Shown piece after piece: positions 1 to 5,457 of a stretch of 8,032 nt of DNA. The DNA comes from an uncultured Rubrobacteraceae bacterium (GTDB taxonomy: Bacteria; Actinomycetota; Rubrobacteria; Rubrobacterales; Rubrobacteraceae), in contig CADCUW010000068.1 of the NCBI GenBank assembly GCA_902805985.1, positions 1 to 8,032 of the forward strand. Direction: 5' to 3'. Positions within the stretch are counted from its first letter, which is position 1. Each line of letters starts with the position of its first letter. The notes below the pieces were generated by a model. It saw only the letters and a program-made list of their open reading frames with translations. It was not told the origin of the DNA and did no database searches. The translations under genes were made by a program, and so were the position numbers.

Positions 1-658
1 CGCCCCCGAGCAACCGGAACATCTCGACGGCGTGCTCGACGCGGACGGCGTCGGCGTCGCCGACGACGATCATGGTCGGCGACCCGATCCCCCGGACGTT
101 CTCGGCGCCCCAGTCGTAGGGCGTCGTATCGAGCGTCTTGAGCTTCTCGACGAGCGTGGGGAAGTCCTCGGGGTTCGGCGCGACCTCCTTGTATGCGGTC
201 TCGAAAGGGGTCCCGGCGAACATCTCCGGCGTGATGCTCGGGGCCATCTCGTGCAGTTCGGGCTGCATGCCGCCACTCGTGTACGAGACCGAGACGACCA
301 CCAGCCTGCGCACCACGTCGGGGTGGAAGATGGCGAGCTGGAGGGCGACGCCGGCGCCCATGCTGTAGCCAAAGACGTCTGCCTCCCCGATCCCGAGGTG
401 CCCCATCAGGGCCGCCACGTCGTCGGCCATGCCCTCGTAGGTGATGGGGCGGTCCACGTCCGCGGTGCGCCCGTGCCCCTGCAGTTCCACAGCGATTACC
501 CGGCGGCCATCGGCGAGGGCGGTCAAGACGGGCCCCATGTCGTCGACGATCATGTAGGCGCCGTGCAGCAGGACTAGCGGCCGGCCCTCGCCGTGTACCT
601 CGTAGTACATCTTCAGGCCGTTGACCTCGGCGTAATCGCCTCTAGAAGTGCTGTTCAT
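1..658 (-). CDS. alpha/beta-fold hydrolase (C-terminus outside window)
   Basis: The first 219 codons of a single-domain cytoplasmic alpha/beta hydrolase are present; the gene runs off the left edge. It is a serine hydrolase of the esterase/lactonase/C-C hydrolase type, with unknown substrate. Visible elements: strand plus oxyanion motif LVLLHG (residues 28-33), nucleophile elbow GYSMG with Ser99 (97-101), and a late strand MIVVGDAD (196-203) in which Asp203 is the likely catalytic acid. The catalytic His should lie just beyond the edge. A cap region occupies about 125-190. No signal peptide or membrane segment is seen. The ATG at 658 is supported by a GGAG/AGGAG Shine-Dalgarno stretch in the preceding 15 bases. 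It is the last visible gene of the minus-strand array, 95 bases after the RibD_C gene. The fold is certain; the reaction cannot be assigned. Confidence 0.93.
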   Translation of the reverse strand, partial: MNSTSRGDYAEVNGLKMYYEVHGEGRPLVLLHGAYMIVDDMGPVLTALADGRRVIAVELQGHGRTADVDRPITYEGMADDVAALMGHLGIGEADVFGYSMGAGVALQLAIFHPDVVRRLVVVSVSYTSGGMQPELHEMAPSITPEMFAGTPFETAYKEVAPNPEDFPTLVEKLKTLDTTPYDWGAENVRGIGSPTMIVVGDADAVRVEHAVEMFRLLGG

Positions 659-709
659 TTCGTCTCCTCTCCGTTACCCGAGTACTGTCTGCCTTGTGCC
701 GCCTCGTAC

Positions 710-724
710 CCGCCCATCGGGCGG
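710..724 (-). other. short GC-rich hairpin between the RibD_C and hydrolase genes
   Basis: CCGCCC (710-715) and GGGCGG (719-724) pair around a 3-base loop in the 95-base gap at 659-753. The palindrome CCCGCGGG at 732-739 is close by. No U-tract follows on the minus strand, so a terminator is not supported. The rest of this gap contains only the ribosome site of the downstream hydrolase. Confidence 0.35.
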
Positions 725-753
725 TCCCACTCCCGCGGGCCCTTCTCCCGTCG

Positions 754-1368
754 CTACTTGACGACGCTGAAGGTGAGGTGCGTCACCCCCGCGCCCTCGA
801 TCACGCGGGTGCTCTCCAGCTCTACCGGCCCCGCGCCCAGGTGCTCGAAAAGCCGGACGCTGTCCCCGAGCAGGACCGGTACGAGGTCCACGTGCACCTC
901 GTCGAGGAGCCCCGCTCTGAGGCACTGCTGCGCGATGCTGGCGGCGCCGACGGCGACGTCCCTGTCGCCAGCGACCGCCCTCGCCTTCTCGACCGCGCTC
1001 TCGACCCCGCCGGTGACGAACGTGAAAGGAGAACCCTCGTAGACCCACTCCTCGGGAACCGTGTGGGTGACGACGAACGTCGGCACGCCTAAGGGTGGGC
1101 TGCCGCCCCACCCGTTGGCGAGGTCGAACGTCCTCCGACCCGTCACGAACGCCCCCATGCCGGCGTGCGCCTGCCGCAGCATTTCGGCGCTCTGCCGCGA
1201 GACTTGGAAGACCATCTCGGTACCAGGCAGCCCGTATTCGGTATCGCCGCCGGAGTACCACGCGAAGAGCCGCTCGCCGCCGTCGCCCAGCGGTTGGTCC
1301 GGGCCGTCGTTCGGCCCGGCGATAAAGCCGTCGAGCGACATCGAGAGCCCCGTGGCCACCTTGCCCAT
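754..1368 (-). CDS. dihydrofolate reductase family protein (RibD_C domain)
   Basis: This 204-residue protein is one RibD C-terminal/DHFR-like domain, a fold that binds NAD(P)H. Stand-alone members are annotated as reductases, and few have known substrates. Diagnostic features: MSLDGFIAGPND near the N-terminus (10-21), TGRRTFDLANGW (76-87), the strand FVVTH (98-102), the helix-strand segment AGLLDEVHVDLVPVLLG (152-168) followed by RLF (172-174), and a terminal THLTF strand (196-200). The usual glycine-rich GxG before RLF reads LGDSVRLF here, so the cofactor loop is atypical. The start is fixed by GGGAGG six bases before ATG. It follows the VOC gene by only 21 bases, so the two are probably co-transcribed. 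A second, divergent member of the family lies at 4769-5323. The family call is firm; the reaction is unknown. It is not a folate-pathway FolA. Confidence 0.94.
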   Translation of the reverse strand: MGKVATGLSMSLDGFIAGPNDGPDQPLGDGGERLFAWYSGGDTEYGLPGTEMVFQVSRQSAEMLRQAHAGMGAFVTGRRTFDLANGWGGSPPLGVPTFVVTHTVPEEWVYEGSPFTFVTGGVESAVEKARAVAGDRDVAVGAASIAQQCLRAGLLDEVHVDLVPVLLGDSVRLFEHLGAGPVELESTRVIEGAGVTHLTFSVVK

Positions 1369-1389
1369 GTTCTTCCTCCCTTCTATGGC

Positions 1390-1794
1390 CTAACCACGAC
1401 CGGGCGACTGCTGCAAGACCCAGCCGTTGCCGTCTGGATCGCTGAAAAACGCGAACGAGTTCCAGTCTCCGCCGCCGCCGGGCCTCCAGGCGCTGCCGTC
1501 GAAATGCTGAACCTCGCTTACCTCGGTCCCCCGTTCCAGGAGCTCCGCGCGCGCCGCTTCGATGTCCAGGACGACCAGCTGGAGGCCTTGGACGGAGCCG
1601 GGCGGCGTGCGGACGATCCCGGTCCCCAGTGCGATCGAGCACGCCGATCCGGGGGGCGTTAGCTGCACCACCCGAAACTCCTCGCCGGTGCTGTGGTCGA
1701 GGTCCTCTTCGAACCCGACCTTCTCCGTGTAGAAGGCCTTCGCGCGGTCCACGTCGGAGACGGGGATCGGGACCAGCTCGAGCTTCCATTCCAT
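1390..1794 (-). CDS. VOC family (glyoxalase/bleomycin-resistance fold) protein
   Basis: A 134-residue protein of vicinal-oxygen-chelate type, built from two beta-alpha-beta-beta-beta modules. Residues 5-27 hold the opening strand and helix (PVSDVDRAKAFYTEKVGF), the family's usual start. Residues 71-90 form the second module's strand and helix (LVVLDIEAARAELLERG), and the end carries SDPDGNGWVLQQ (118-129), the typical terminal strand motif. Family members include lyases, dioxygenases and antibiotic-binding proteins; many small actinobacterial ones are uncharacterised. The ATG at 1794 has an AAAGGAG sequence 8-11 bases upstream and opens directly into the first VOC strand. The open frame continues further upstream, but that would overlap the serine hydrolase and adds no VOC sequence. 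Neighbours at 59 and 21 bases suggest one operon. Without the conserved metal ligands checked against a structure, the activity stays open. Confidence 0.93.
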   Translation of the reverse strand: MEWKLELVPIPVSDVDRAKAFYTEKVGFEEDLDHSTGEEFRVVQLTPPGSACSIALGTGIVRTPPGSVQGLQLVVLDIEAARAELLERGTEVSEVQHFDGSAWRPGGGGDWNSFAFFSDPDGNGWVLQQSPGRG

Positions 1795-1823
1795 GAGACG
1801 TGCTCCTTTCGTGGGGTCTTTAC

Positions 1824-1842
1824 CGCCGCGTCGCCCGCGGCG
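1824..1842 (-). other. short GC-rich hairpin between serine hydrolase and VOC genes
   Basis: CGCCGCG (1824-1830) pairs with CGCGGCG (1836-1842) around a 5-base loop in the 59-base gap between the two genes. It is not followed by a U-tract in the transcribed direction. It may be an intercistronic stability element or chance. Confidence 0.35.
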
Positions 1843-1853
1843 CCCCTTGTCTT

Positions 1854-2966
1854 TTAGGTGTTGGCGACCGCCCTCGTGACGATCCCGCCTAATTGCTCGG
1901 CGGCGCCGAAATCCATCGTGAGACGGTTCTTGGTAAGGGCGAACGAGATCCCGGTCTTGGTGTCGGCGTACGCGTAACTTCCACCGGCGCCCCCCATGCC
2001 GAACACGGTCGGGGGGTCCTGCGAGTCGGTCCCGAGGCGTCCGGGGGCGTAGCCGAGCGCCCACGAGACCGGGTTTCCCATGATCTCATCGACGCCGCTG
2101 AACGCCACGGCGGAGACCTCGCGCAGACGCTCTGGCGGGAGGAGCCGGACGCCGTCCACCTCGCCGAGCAGCGCGGCGTACATGCGGGCCACCGCGCGCG
2201 CGGACATCTTGCCCCCGGCGGGGATGTCCGCCATCAGCACGTCGGGACGGTTGCCGAGCTCGGCGGTCGGGAAGGTCGCGCGCGGCCCCCACTTGAGGAT
2301 CGGCGCATCGTCGGGCATCGCGGCCACAAATTCCGCACCACCCTCCTCATCCTCTAGCCGGGCCACCCTGCCAAGTTCGGACTCCGGCATCCCGAAGTAC
2401 AGCTCGTCGGCGATGCCGAGCGGCCCGGCCACCTCTTCCCGGAGGACCTGGGAGATGGGCTTGCCCGTGGCCCGGCGCACGACCTCCCCGATGATGTAGC
2501 CGAACGTGTAGGCGTGATAGGCGGTCCTGGTCCCCGGCTCCCACCAGGGCTCGGCGCCGGCTATCGCCGCGCACATCTTCTCCCAGTCGCACAGATCCCC
2601 GGGCGTCGTGTCGGCCGGTATGCCGGGCACACCGACCGTGTGCGTCAGGGCGTGGCGCACGGTCGCTTTCTCCTTGCCGTGGGCGCCGAACTCGGGCCAC
2701 AGCTCGACGATCGGGGTGTCGTAACCGAAGACGCCGCGCTCGACGAGCACGTGCGCCACGGTCGCGGTCGCGCCCTTGCCGGTCGAGTAGCCGTAGAACG
2801 GCGTCTCCGAAGCGACCGGGCGTCCGGTCTCGTAGTCCGCGATGCCCGCGACGGCGTCTACAACCTGTTCGCCGTGCCGGTAGACGGCCACCTGAAGGCC
2901 CCTCTCGGTCCCCGACGCGACGAGCCCGTCGATGGCTTCCTGGACCTGCTGCTGAAGGTGGTTCAC
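1854..2966 (-). CDS. beta-lactamase-fold serine hydrolase (family VIII esterase-like)
   Basis: A 370-residue class C beta-lactamase/EstB-type serine hydrolase. Residue 61 in YGYSTGKG is the SxxK nucleophile (Ser61, Lys64). The second motif is Tyr150 in AYHAYTFGY, the YxN equivalent. The third-motif region is FGMGGAGGS (322-330), where relatives usually have FGHGGAGG, so the His is replaced by Met. HALTHTVGVPG (105-115) and PLGI (182-185) are further family signatures. There is no signal peptide or lipobox, so it probably acts in the cytoplasm as an esterase or amidase, not as a periplasmic beta-lactamase or penicillin-binding protein. The GTG at 2966 is chosen because GAGGGG stands five bases upstream and the protein then starts at the usual place. 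A TTG at 3002 would add 12 residues and is less likely. It lies 58 bases behind the small hydrolase and 59 before the VOC gene. Confidence 0.94.
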   Translation of the reverse strand: MNHLQQQVQEAIDGLVASGTERGLQVAVYRHGEQVVDAVAGIADYETGRPVASETPFYGYSTGKGATATVAHVLVERGVFGYDTPIVELWPEFGAHGKEKATVRHALTHTVGVPGIPADTTPGDLCDWEKMCAAIAGAEPWWEPGTRTAYHAYTFGYIIGEVVRRATGKPISQVLREEVAGPLGIADELYFGMPESELGRVARLEDEEGGAEFVAAMPDDAPILKWGPRATFPTAELGNRPDVLMADIPAGGKMSARAVARMYAALLGEVDGVRLLPPERLREVSAVAFSGVDEIMGNPVSWALGYAPGRLGTDSQDPPTVFGMGGAGGSYAYADTKTGISFALTKNRLTMDFGAAEQLGGIVTRAVANT

Positions 2967-2971
2967 CGCAT

Positions 2972-2977
2972 CCCCTC
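2972..2977 (-). promoter_or_regulatory. Shine-Dalgarno deciding the GTG start at 2966
   Basis: GAGGGG on the minus strand is followed by a five-base spacer and GTG. It favours the 370-residue serine hydrolase over the 382-residue version from a TTG at 3002. That TTG has a weaker GAGGG a few bases upstream, so the longer form is not excluded. Confidence 0.6.
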
Positions 2978-3024
2978 GTACTGGTTTGTTACCCGGCAGC
3001 AAGCGCCACCCTCATTCGGGCGTA

Positions 3025-3591
3025 CTAACTCCATGCATTCCTCCCTTGCAGTTCCTGGATATCCAGGGCGACCTCGGAGAGATCTTCGTCGAACTGATGT
3101 CCCCGGCCATCGAACTCCCGGATGGTTGCCCGCGGGAGTACCTCCGCGTAGAGTGCCAGGTGCTCGAAGGGCGCCACTTCGTCTTCGCGGCCGTGGTAGA
3201 GGAACACCGACAGTCCTTCGGGGAGCCCCGAGACGAAGTCTTCCCGCAGCGCACCCTCCTCGACCTCCCAGCCCCCGGTTCCGACGTAGGGCGCAGCGAC
3301 GAGGAACAGCCCGGCGACGGGCTTCTCTGGCTCCTCTTCGGAGAGGTACTTGAGCAGGACAAAAGCGCCCAAGGAGTGCCCGACCAGGACTACCTCGCCG
3401 TCCATCGCGGCGAGTTCTTCTGAGATCCTAACTTTCCAGGCCTCGACCTCGGGACTGTCTTCGTTTGGCATCTTCGGAGACCTCACCTCGTACCCGATCC
3501 CGAGCGCATCTTCCAGAGACGTCGCCAGCTTCTTGTCCTCCTCGTGAGCCCCCTGGCCTCCACCGTGAACGAACAGCACCTGACTTTTCAT
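3025..3591 (-). CDS. small alpha/beta hydrolase (RBBP9/YdeN-like)
   Basis: A complete 188-residue minimal alpha/beta hydrolase without a large cap. The first strand and oxyanion loop are VLFVHGGGQG (5-14). The nucleophile elbow is GHSLG with Ser73 (71-75). The acid is probably Asp137 in YHGREDEVAP, and the base His165 in DGRGHQF, so the triad is complete and correctly spaced. Length and layout resemble RBBP9/YdeN-type serine hydrolases; the substrate is unknown. It is rich in Glu/Asp and has no export signal. Its ATG overlaps the TGA of a short upstream frame (ATGA arrangement), and AGGAGG lies about 11 bases before it, with a second purine run AAGGGAA closer. An in-frame extension to about 3780 exists but reads as low-complexity sequence out of frame with the hydrolase fragment there, and is not used. 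The triad call is confident, the specificity unknown. Confidence 0.94.
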   Translation of the reverse strand: MKSQVLFVHGGGQGAHEEDKKLATSLEDALGIGYEVRSPKMPNEDSPEVEAWKVRISEELAAMDGEVVLVGHSLGAFVLLKYLSEEEPEKPVAGLFLVAAPYVGTGGWEVEEGALREDFVSGLPEGLSVFLYHGREDEVAPFEHLALYAEVLPRATIREFDGRGHQFDEDLSEVALDIQELQGRNAWS

Positions 3592-3734
3592 AGGTTCCCT
3601 TCCCTCCTGCCTAGCGGCCTCTGCGATAGTGACCCCCTGCGCGGGATGAGCAGCAGGACCGGTCCGGCGCCGCTGACCTCGTGGTGCAGTGTCGCGCCCG
3701 GAACCTTGAGCGTATCGGCGTGAGACTGGTTCAT
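3588..3734 (-). pseudogene. truncated alpha/beta hydrolase remnant / possible coupled leader peptide
   Basis: A 48-codon frame begins at an ATG with a very good ribosome site. Its first 31 residues (starting MNQSHADTLKVPGATLHHEV and ending GPVLLLIP) look like the N-terminal two strands of an alpha/beta hydrolase, up to the point where an oxyanion motif (HG or GG) normally follows. From there the frame reads an unrelated Arg/Gly-rich tail and stops at TGA, which overlaps the ATG of the next hydrolase as ATGA. The nucleophile, acid and His regions are all missing, so no catalytic protein can be made. The likely origin is an internal deletion of a full hydrolase gene. Because the start and the overlap are intact, it could still act as a translated leader coupled to the downstream gene. 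The homology is judged by eye. An in-frame TTG at 3818, preceded by AGGAG, could lengthen it by 28 residues. Confidence 0.6.
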
Positions 3735-3739
3735 GGCAA

Positions 3740-3744
3740 CCTCC
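3740..3744 (-). promoter_or_regulatory. Shine-Dalgarno of the hydrolase remnant
   Basis: GGAGG on the minus strand, five bases before the ATG at 3734. The preservation of such a strong site in front of a truncated frame is what suggests the remnant is still translated. Confidence 0.6.
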
Positions 3745-3831
3745 GTTATTCCGGGTCTGTCCCGCAGTTCGTGGCCCCACCCAGCGCCTCGTCGTCCGTG
3801 AGAGAGCCCCGACCTCAACGCCGCTCCTCTC

Positions 3832-4680
3832 CTACGGCCGACCGGCGCGGGCGGCGGGCGCCGGGGCGGTCAGGATCTGGCCGGTCCGTCTCTCGTGGGC
3901 CGCGCTCTCCGTGCCGCGCCACTCCCGCGCCACCATGAACAGCGTCTTACCGTCTGGCCCCCCGAGCATGCAGGCGAAGCAGCCCCGGTCGAGCTCGATC
4001 GTCTGCAGCACCTCGCCGCCCTCGCGAACGCGCACGCAGCGCTCGTTCGGGACGTCCGCGTACCAGACCGCGCCTTCCGCGTCGAGGCAGATGCCGTCGG
4101 GGACGCCGCCGTCGAGGTCGGCCCACACCCGCCGGTTCGACAGGCCGCCGCCGGCCCGGATATCGAAAGCGGTGAGCCTGCCGCCGTAGGACTCGGCGAG
4201 GATCAGCGTCGAGTTGTCGGGCGTCACGGCGACGCCGTTGGGGAACGCGAGGCCATCGGCCACCTGCCGGGCCTCCCCGTCCGGGGTGACCAGCGCGAGG
4301 GACCCGGGCGCGAACTCGCCGGCCGGGAAGTCGAAGCCGATGTTGCCGACGTAGGCGTTGCCCCAACCGTCCACGACGATGTCGTTCCAGGGGTGCCCGG
4401 AGAGACCGCCCAGGTCCGCGTGGTCCACCAGCGACCCGTCGGGCTCCCAGCTCAGGAGCCGCGCCTCGGGCCCCGACACGACCATTAGGCGGCCGTCGGG
4501 CAGCCAGTCTATGCAAAACGGGGCGCTCGTCGCGGCGCGGACCATTACCTCGCTGTTGCCATCGAGGTCGACGGCGACGATCTCCTGCGTTCCCCAGTCG
4601 GAGAACCACAGGCGATCCTCGTGCCAGCGCGGCGACTCGCCGAACGCGATGCCGTCCATCAGGGTCTGCGGCTCAGTCAC
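3832..4680 (-). CDS. SMP-30/gluconolactonase/LRE family protein
   Basis: A 282-residue six-bladed beta-propeller of the SMP-30 (regucalcin)/gluconolactonase family. These are metal-dependent, typically cytoplasmic enzymes that hydrolyse sugar lactones and related esters. The metal ligands of the family are recognisable: Glu15 in FGESPRW, Asn148 in FPNG and Asp195 in VPDGI. Asn100 in HPWNDIVVD matches the substrate-side Asn. Repeated blade motifs are VDGWGNAYVG (103-112), VTPDNSTLILAES (152-164), LDAEGAVWYADV (199-210) and GPDGKTLFM (241-249). The last 15 residues are Ala/Pro/Arg-rich and probably disordered. The GTG at 4680 is chosen because GGAGG sits six bases upstream and the SMP-30 domain begins a few residues later; the ATG at codon 8 is an alternative. 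It is 88 bases behind the RibD_C gene on the same strand. Family certain, exact lactone unknown. Confidence 0.95.
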   Translation of the reverse strand: MTEPQTLMDGIAFGESPRWHEDRLWFSDWGTQEIVAVDLDGNSEVMVRAATSAPFCIDWLPDGRLMVVSGPEARLLSWEPDGSLVDHADLGGLSGHPWNDIVVDGWGNAYVGNIGFDFPAGEFAPGSLALVTPDGEARQVADGLAFPNGVAVTPDNSTLILAESYGGRLTAFDIRAGGGLSNRRVWADLDGGVPDGICLDAEGAVWYADVPNERCVRVREGGEVLQTIELDRGCFACMLGGPDGKTLFMVAREWRGTESAAHERRTGQILTAPAPAARAGRP

Positions 4681-4686
4681 CCGTCT

Positions 4687-4691
4687 CCTCC
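4687..4691 (-). promoter_or_regulatory. Shine-Dalgarno deciding the GTG start at 4680
   Basis: GGAGG lies within a longer G/A run on the minus strand, six bases before GTG. An ATG further upstream at 4731 in the same frame has no purine run at the right distance, so the shorter protein is preferred. Confidence 0.65.
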
Positions 4692-4697
4692 CCTCCC

Positions 4698-4718
4698 CGG
4701 CGCCCGTCGAAGGCGCCG
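4698..4718 (-). other. inverted repeat (hairpin) before the SMP-30 ribosome site
   Basis: Two 7-base arms (4698-4704 CGGCGCC and 4712-4718 GGCGCCG) flank a 7-base loop, directly upstream of the purine run used as ribosome binding site. There is no U-tract, so it is not a standard intrinsic terminator. It could be an mRNA processing or stability element, or simply a by-product of high GC. The pairing is seen in the sequence; a function is not shown. Confidence 0.4.
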
Positions 4719-4768
4719 ATCCCTGCCCCATAGATCGAGGCGTTCTTACCCTGCGGTAGTTTTGTCAC

Positions 4769-5323
4769 CTATCCGCTTGGCGGCCGGTAGGTGAGGTAGA
4801 CGACGCCCGTGTCGAACGTCTTCGAACCCACGAGCTCAAGCCCCTTCGGCTCTCCCCATTCCTCGAAGAGACGCTTTCCGCTGCCCACGACGACGGGATG
4901 GACCATGAGCCCTAGCTCGTCGATGAGGTCGTCTTGTAGCAGGGATCGAACGAGCGTGGCGCTCCCGGTGATCCCGATGTTCTCACCCGGCTGCTGCTTC
5001 AACCTGGCGATCTCCTCCGCAACATCGCCCCCGATCAGGGTAGAGTTCCTCCACCCGAGGGGCTCCTCCAGAGTCGTCGAAACTACGTACTTGGGCGTAT
5101 CGTTCATGTGGGCCGCAAACGGCTGCTCCTCGGAAGACACCCCGGGCCAGTAAGACGCGAATTCCTCGTAAGTTACCCGCCCAAGGAGCATGGCGTCGGA
5201 GGCGGCCATCGCCGCCCCTACCGCCTCTCCCATCTCGTCGTTGAAGTACGGGAAGTGCCACTTCTCCGGCGACTCCACCACACCGTCCAGCGACACGAAC
5301 AAACCAGCGGTCACCTTCCTCAT
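4769..5323 (-). CDS. dihydrofolate reductase family protein (RibD_C domain)
   Basis: A 184-residue stand-alone RibD_C/DHFR-like domain, probably an NAD(P)H-dependent reductase with unknown substrate. Signatures in order: KVTAGLFVSLDGVVESPEKW (3-22), LLGRVTYEEFASYWPG (46-61), KYVVSTTL (78-85), IGITGSATLVRSLL (116-129), LIDELGLMVHPVVVGSGKRL (133-152) and a terminal VVYLTYRP strand. Unlike the paralogue at 754-1368, it keeps the complete GSGKRLF loop. The ATG at 5323 is preceded by GGGAGG at good spacing; the open frame extends 23 codons further but through the 5' leader. It is the first gene of the leftward array and is transcribed divergently from an HxlR-type regulator, with a plausible promoter at 5365-5392. 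That arrangement makes it the likeliest direct target of the regulator. Family call firm. Confidence 0.95.
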   Translation of the reverse strand: MRKVTAGLFVSLDGVVESPEKWHFPYFNDEMGEAVGAAMAASDAMLLGRVTYEEFASYWPGVSSEEQPFAAHMNDTPKYVVSTTLEEPLGWRNSTLIGGDVAEEIARLKQQPGENIGITGSATLVRSLLQDDLIDELGLMVHPVVVGSGKRLFEEWGEPKGLELVGSKTFDTGVVYLTYRPPSG

Positions 5324-5364
5324 CGAGTCCTCCCTCGTCTCCCGGGTCGTGATCTTCTGATCGG

Positions 5365-5392
5365 AGCATACGAAAGTAGTCCTAAAATACAA
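5365..5392 (-). promoter_or_regulatory. candidate sigma70-type promoter for the leftward array
   Basis: On the minus strand, TTGTAT (5387-5392) and TATGCT (5365-5370) are separated by 16 bases. They match the -35 and -10 consensus at three and four of six positions. They sit in the only clearly AT-rich stretch of the window, about 42 bases before the reductase ATG, leaving a short leader with a good ribosome site. Predicted by eye only. Confidence 0.5.
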
Positions 5393-5425
5393 CTATCAGA
5401 TTTGTAAATACGATCAAACAGATAG
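5393..5425. promoter_or_regulatory. interrupted inverted repeat, candidate HxlR operator
   Basis: Arms CTATC (5393-5397) and GATAG (5421-5425) form the outer pair, and TTTG (5401-5404) with CAAA (5415-5418) the inner pair. The two pairs are centred within half a base of each other, near 5409. The repeat abuts the -35 box of the leftward promoter and lies in the gap between a divergent regulator and reductase. A further GATAGAC copy at 5443-5449 repeats 5421-5427 at a 22-base step, about two helical turns. A dimeric winged-helix protein could bind here and affect both directions. Confidence 0.45.
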
Positions 5426-5444
5426 ACATCAGGATCTACGGTGA

Positions 5445-5450
5445 TAGACT
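5445..5450 (+). promoter_or_regulatory. -10-like hexamer for a possibly leaderless regulator mRNA
   Basis: TAGACT fits the TANNNT pattern and ends seven bases before the ATG at 5458, the usual distance from a -10 box to a transcription start. No convincing Shine-Dalgarno stands before that ATG. Both facts agree with a leaderless transcript, which is common in actinobacteria. No good -35 box was found. Confidence 0.35.
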
Positions 5451-5457
5451 CTCCGGT

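Noticed and set aside
32..577. Open plus-strand frame of about 181 codons at the left edge
   Set aside because: The minus strand here encodes a clear alpha/beta hydrolase with GYSMG and a good ribosome site. The plus frame has no recognisable domain.
710..739. Intrinsic terminator between the RibD_C gene and the first hydrolase
   Set aside because: Hairpins can be drawn, but no U-tract follows on the minus strand, so termination is not supported.
754..1368. Folate-pathway dihydrofolate reductase or riboflavin RibD
   Set aside because: It is a stand-alone RibD_C-type domain with no deaminase half and no folate or riboflavin genes nearby, so neither pathway can be claimed.
674..1789. Long open frame on the minus strand (about 371 codons) spanning the RibD_C and VOC genes
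   Set aside because: It reads as Arg/Gly/Ala-rich low-complexity protein without motifs and overlaps two clear genes in another frame. It is a by-product of high GC.
1795..2064. N-terminal extension of the VOC protein to 224 residues
   Set aside because: It would overlap the end of the serine hydrolase by about 200 bases with Arg-rich, motif-free sequence, and the internal ATG at 1794 has its own ribosome site and starts the VOC fold exactly.
1854..2966. Secreted beta-lactamase or antibiotic-resistance gene
   Set aside because: There is no signal peptide, no KTG motif and the third motif is of the esterase-like GxGGAGG type. Only the fold is shared.
2514..3353. Open plus-strand frame of about 279 codons opposite the serine hydrolase and small hydrolase
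   Set aside because: It spans two real genes and their gap, has no motif, and its composition is typical of antisense frames in high-GC DNA.
3592..3780. N-terminal extension of the small alpha/beta hydrolase to 251 residues, possibly fused to the stub
   Set aside because: The extension is in a different frame from the hydrolase-like stub, shows no domain, and the core enzyme already starts with its own first strand at the ATG at 3591.
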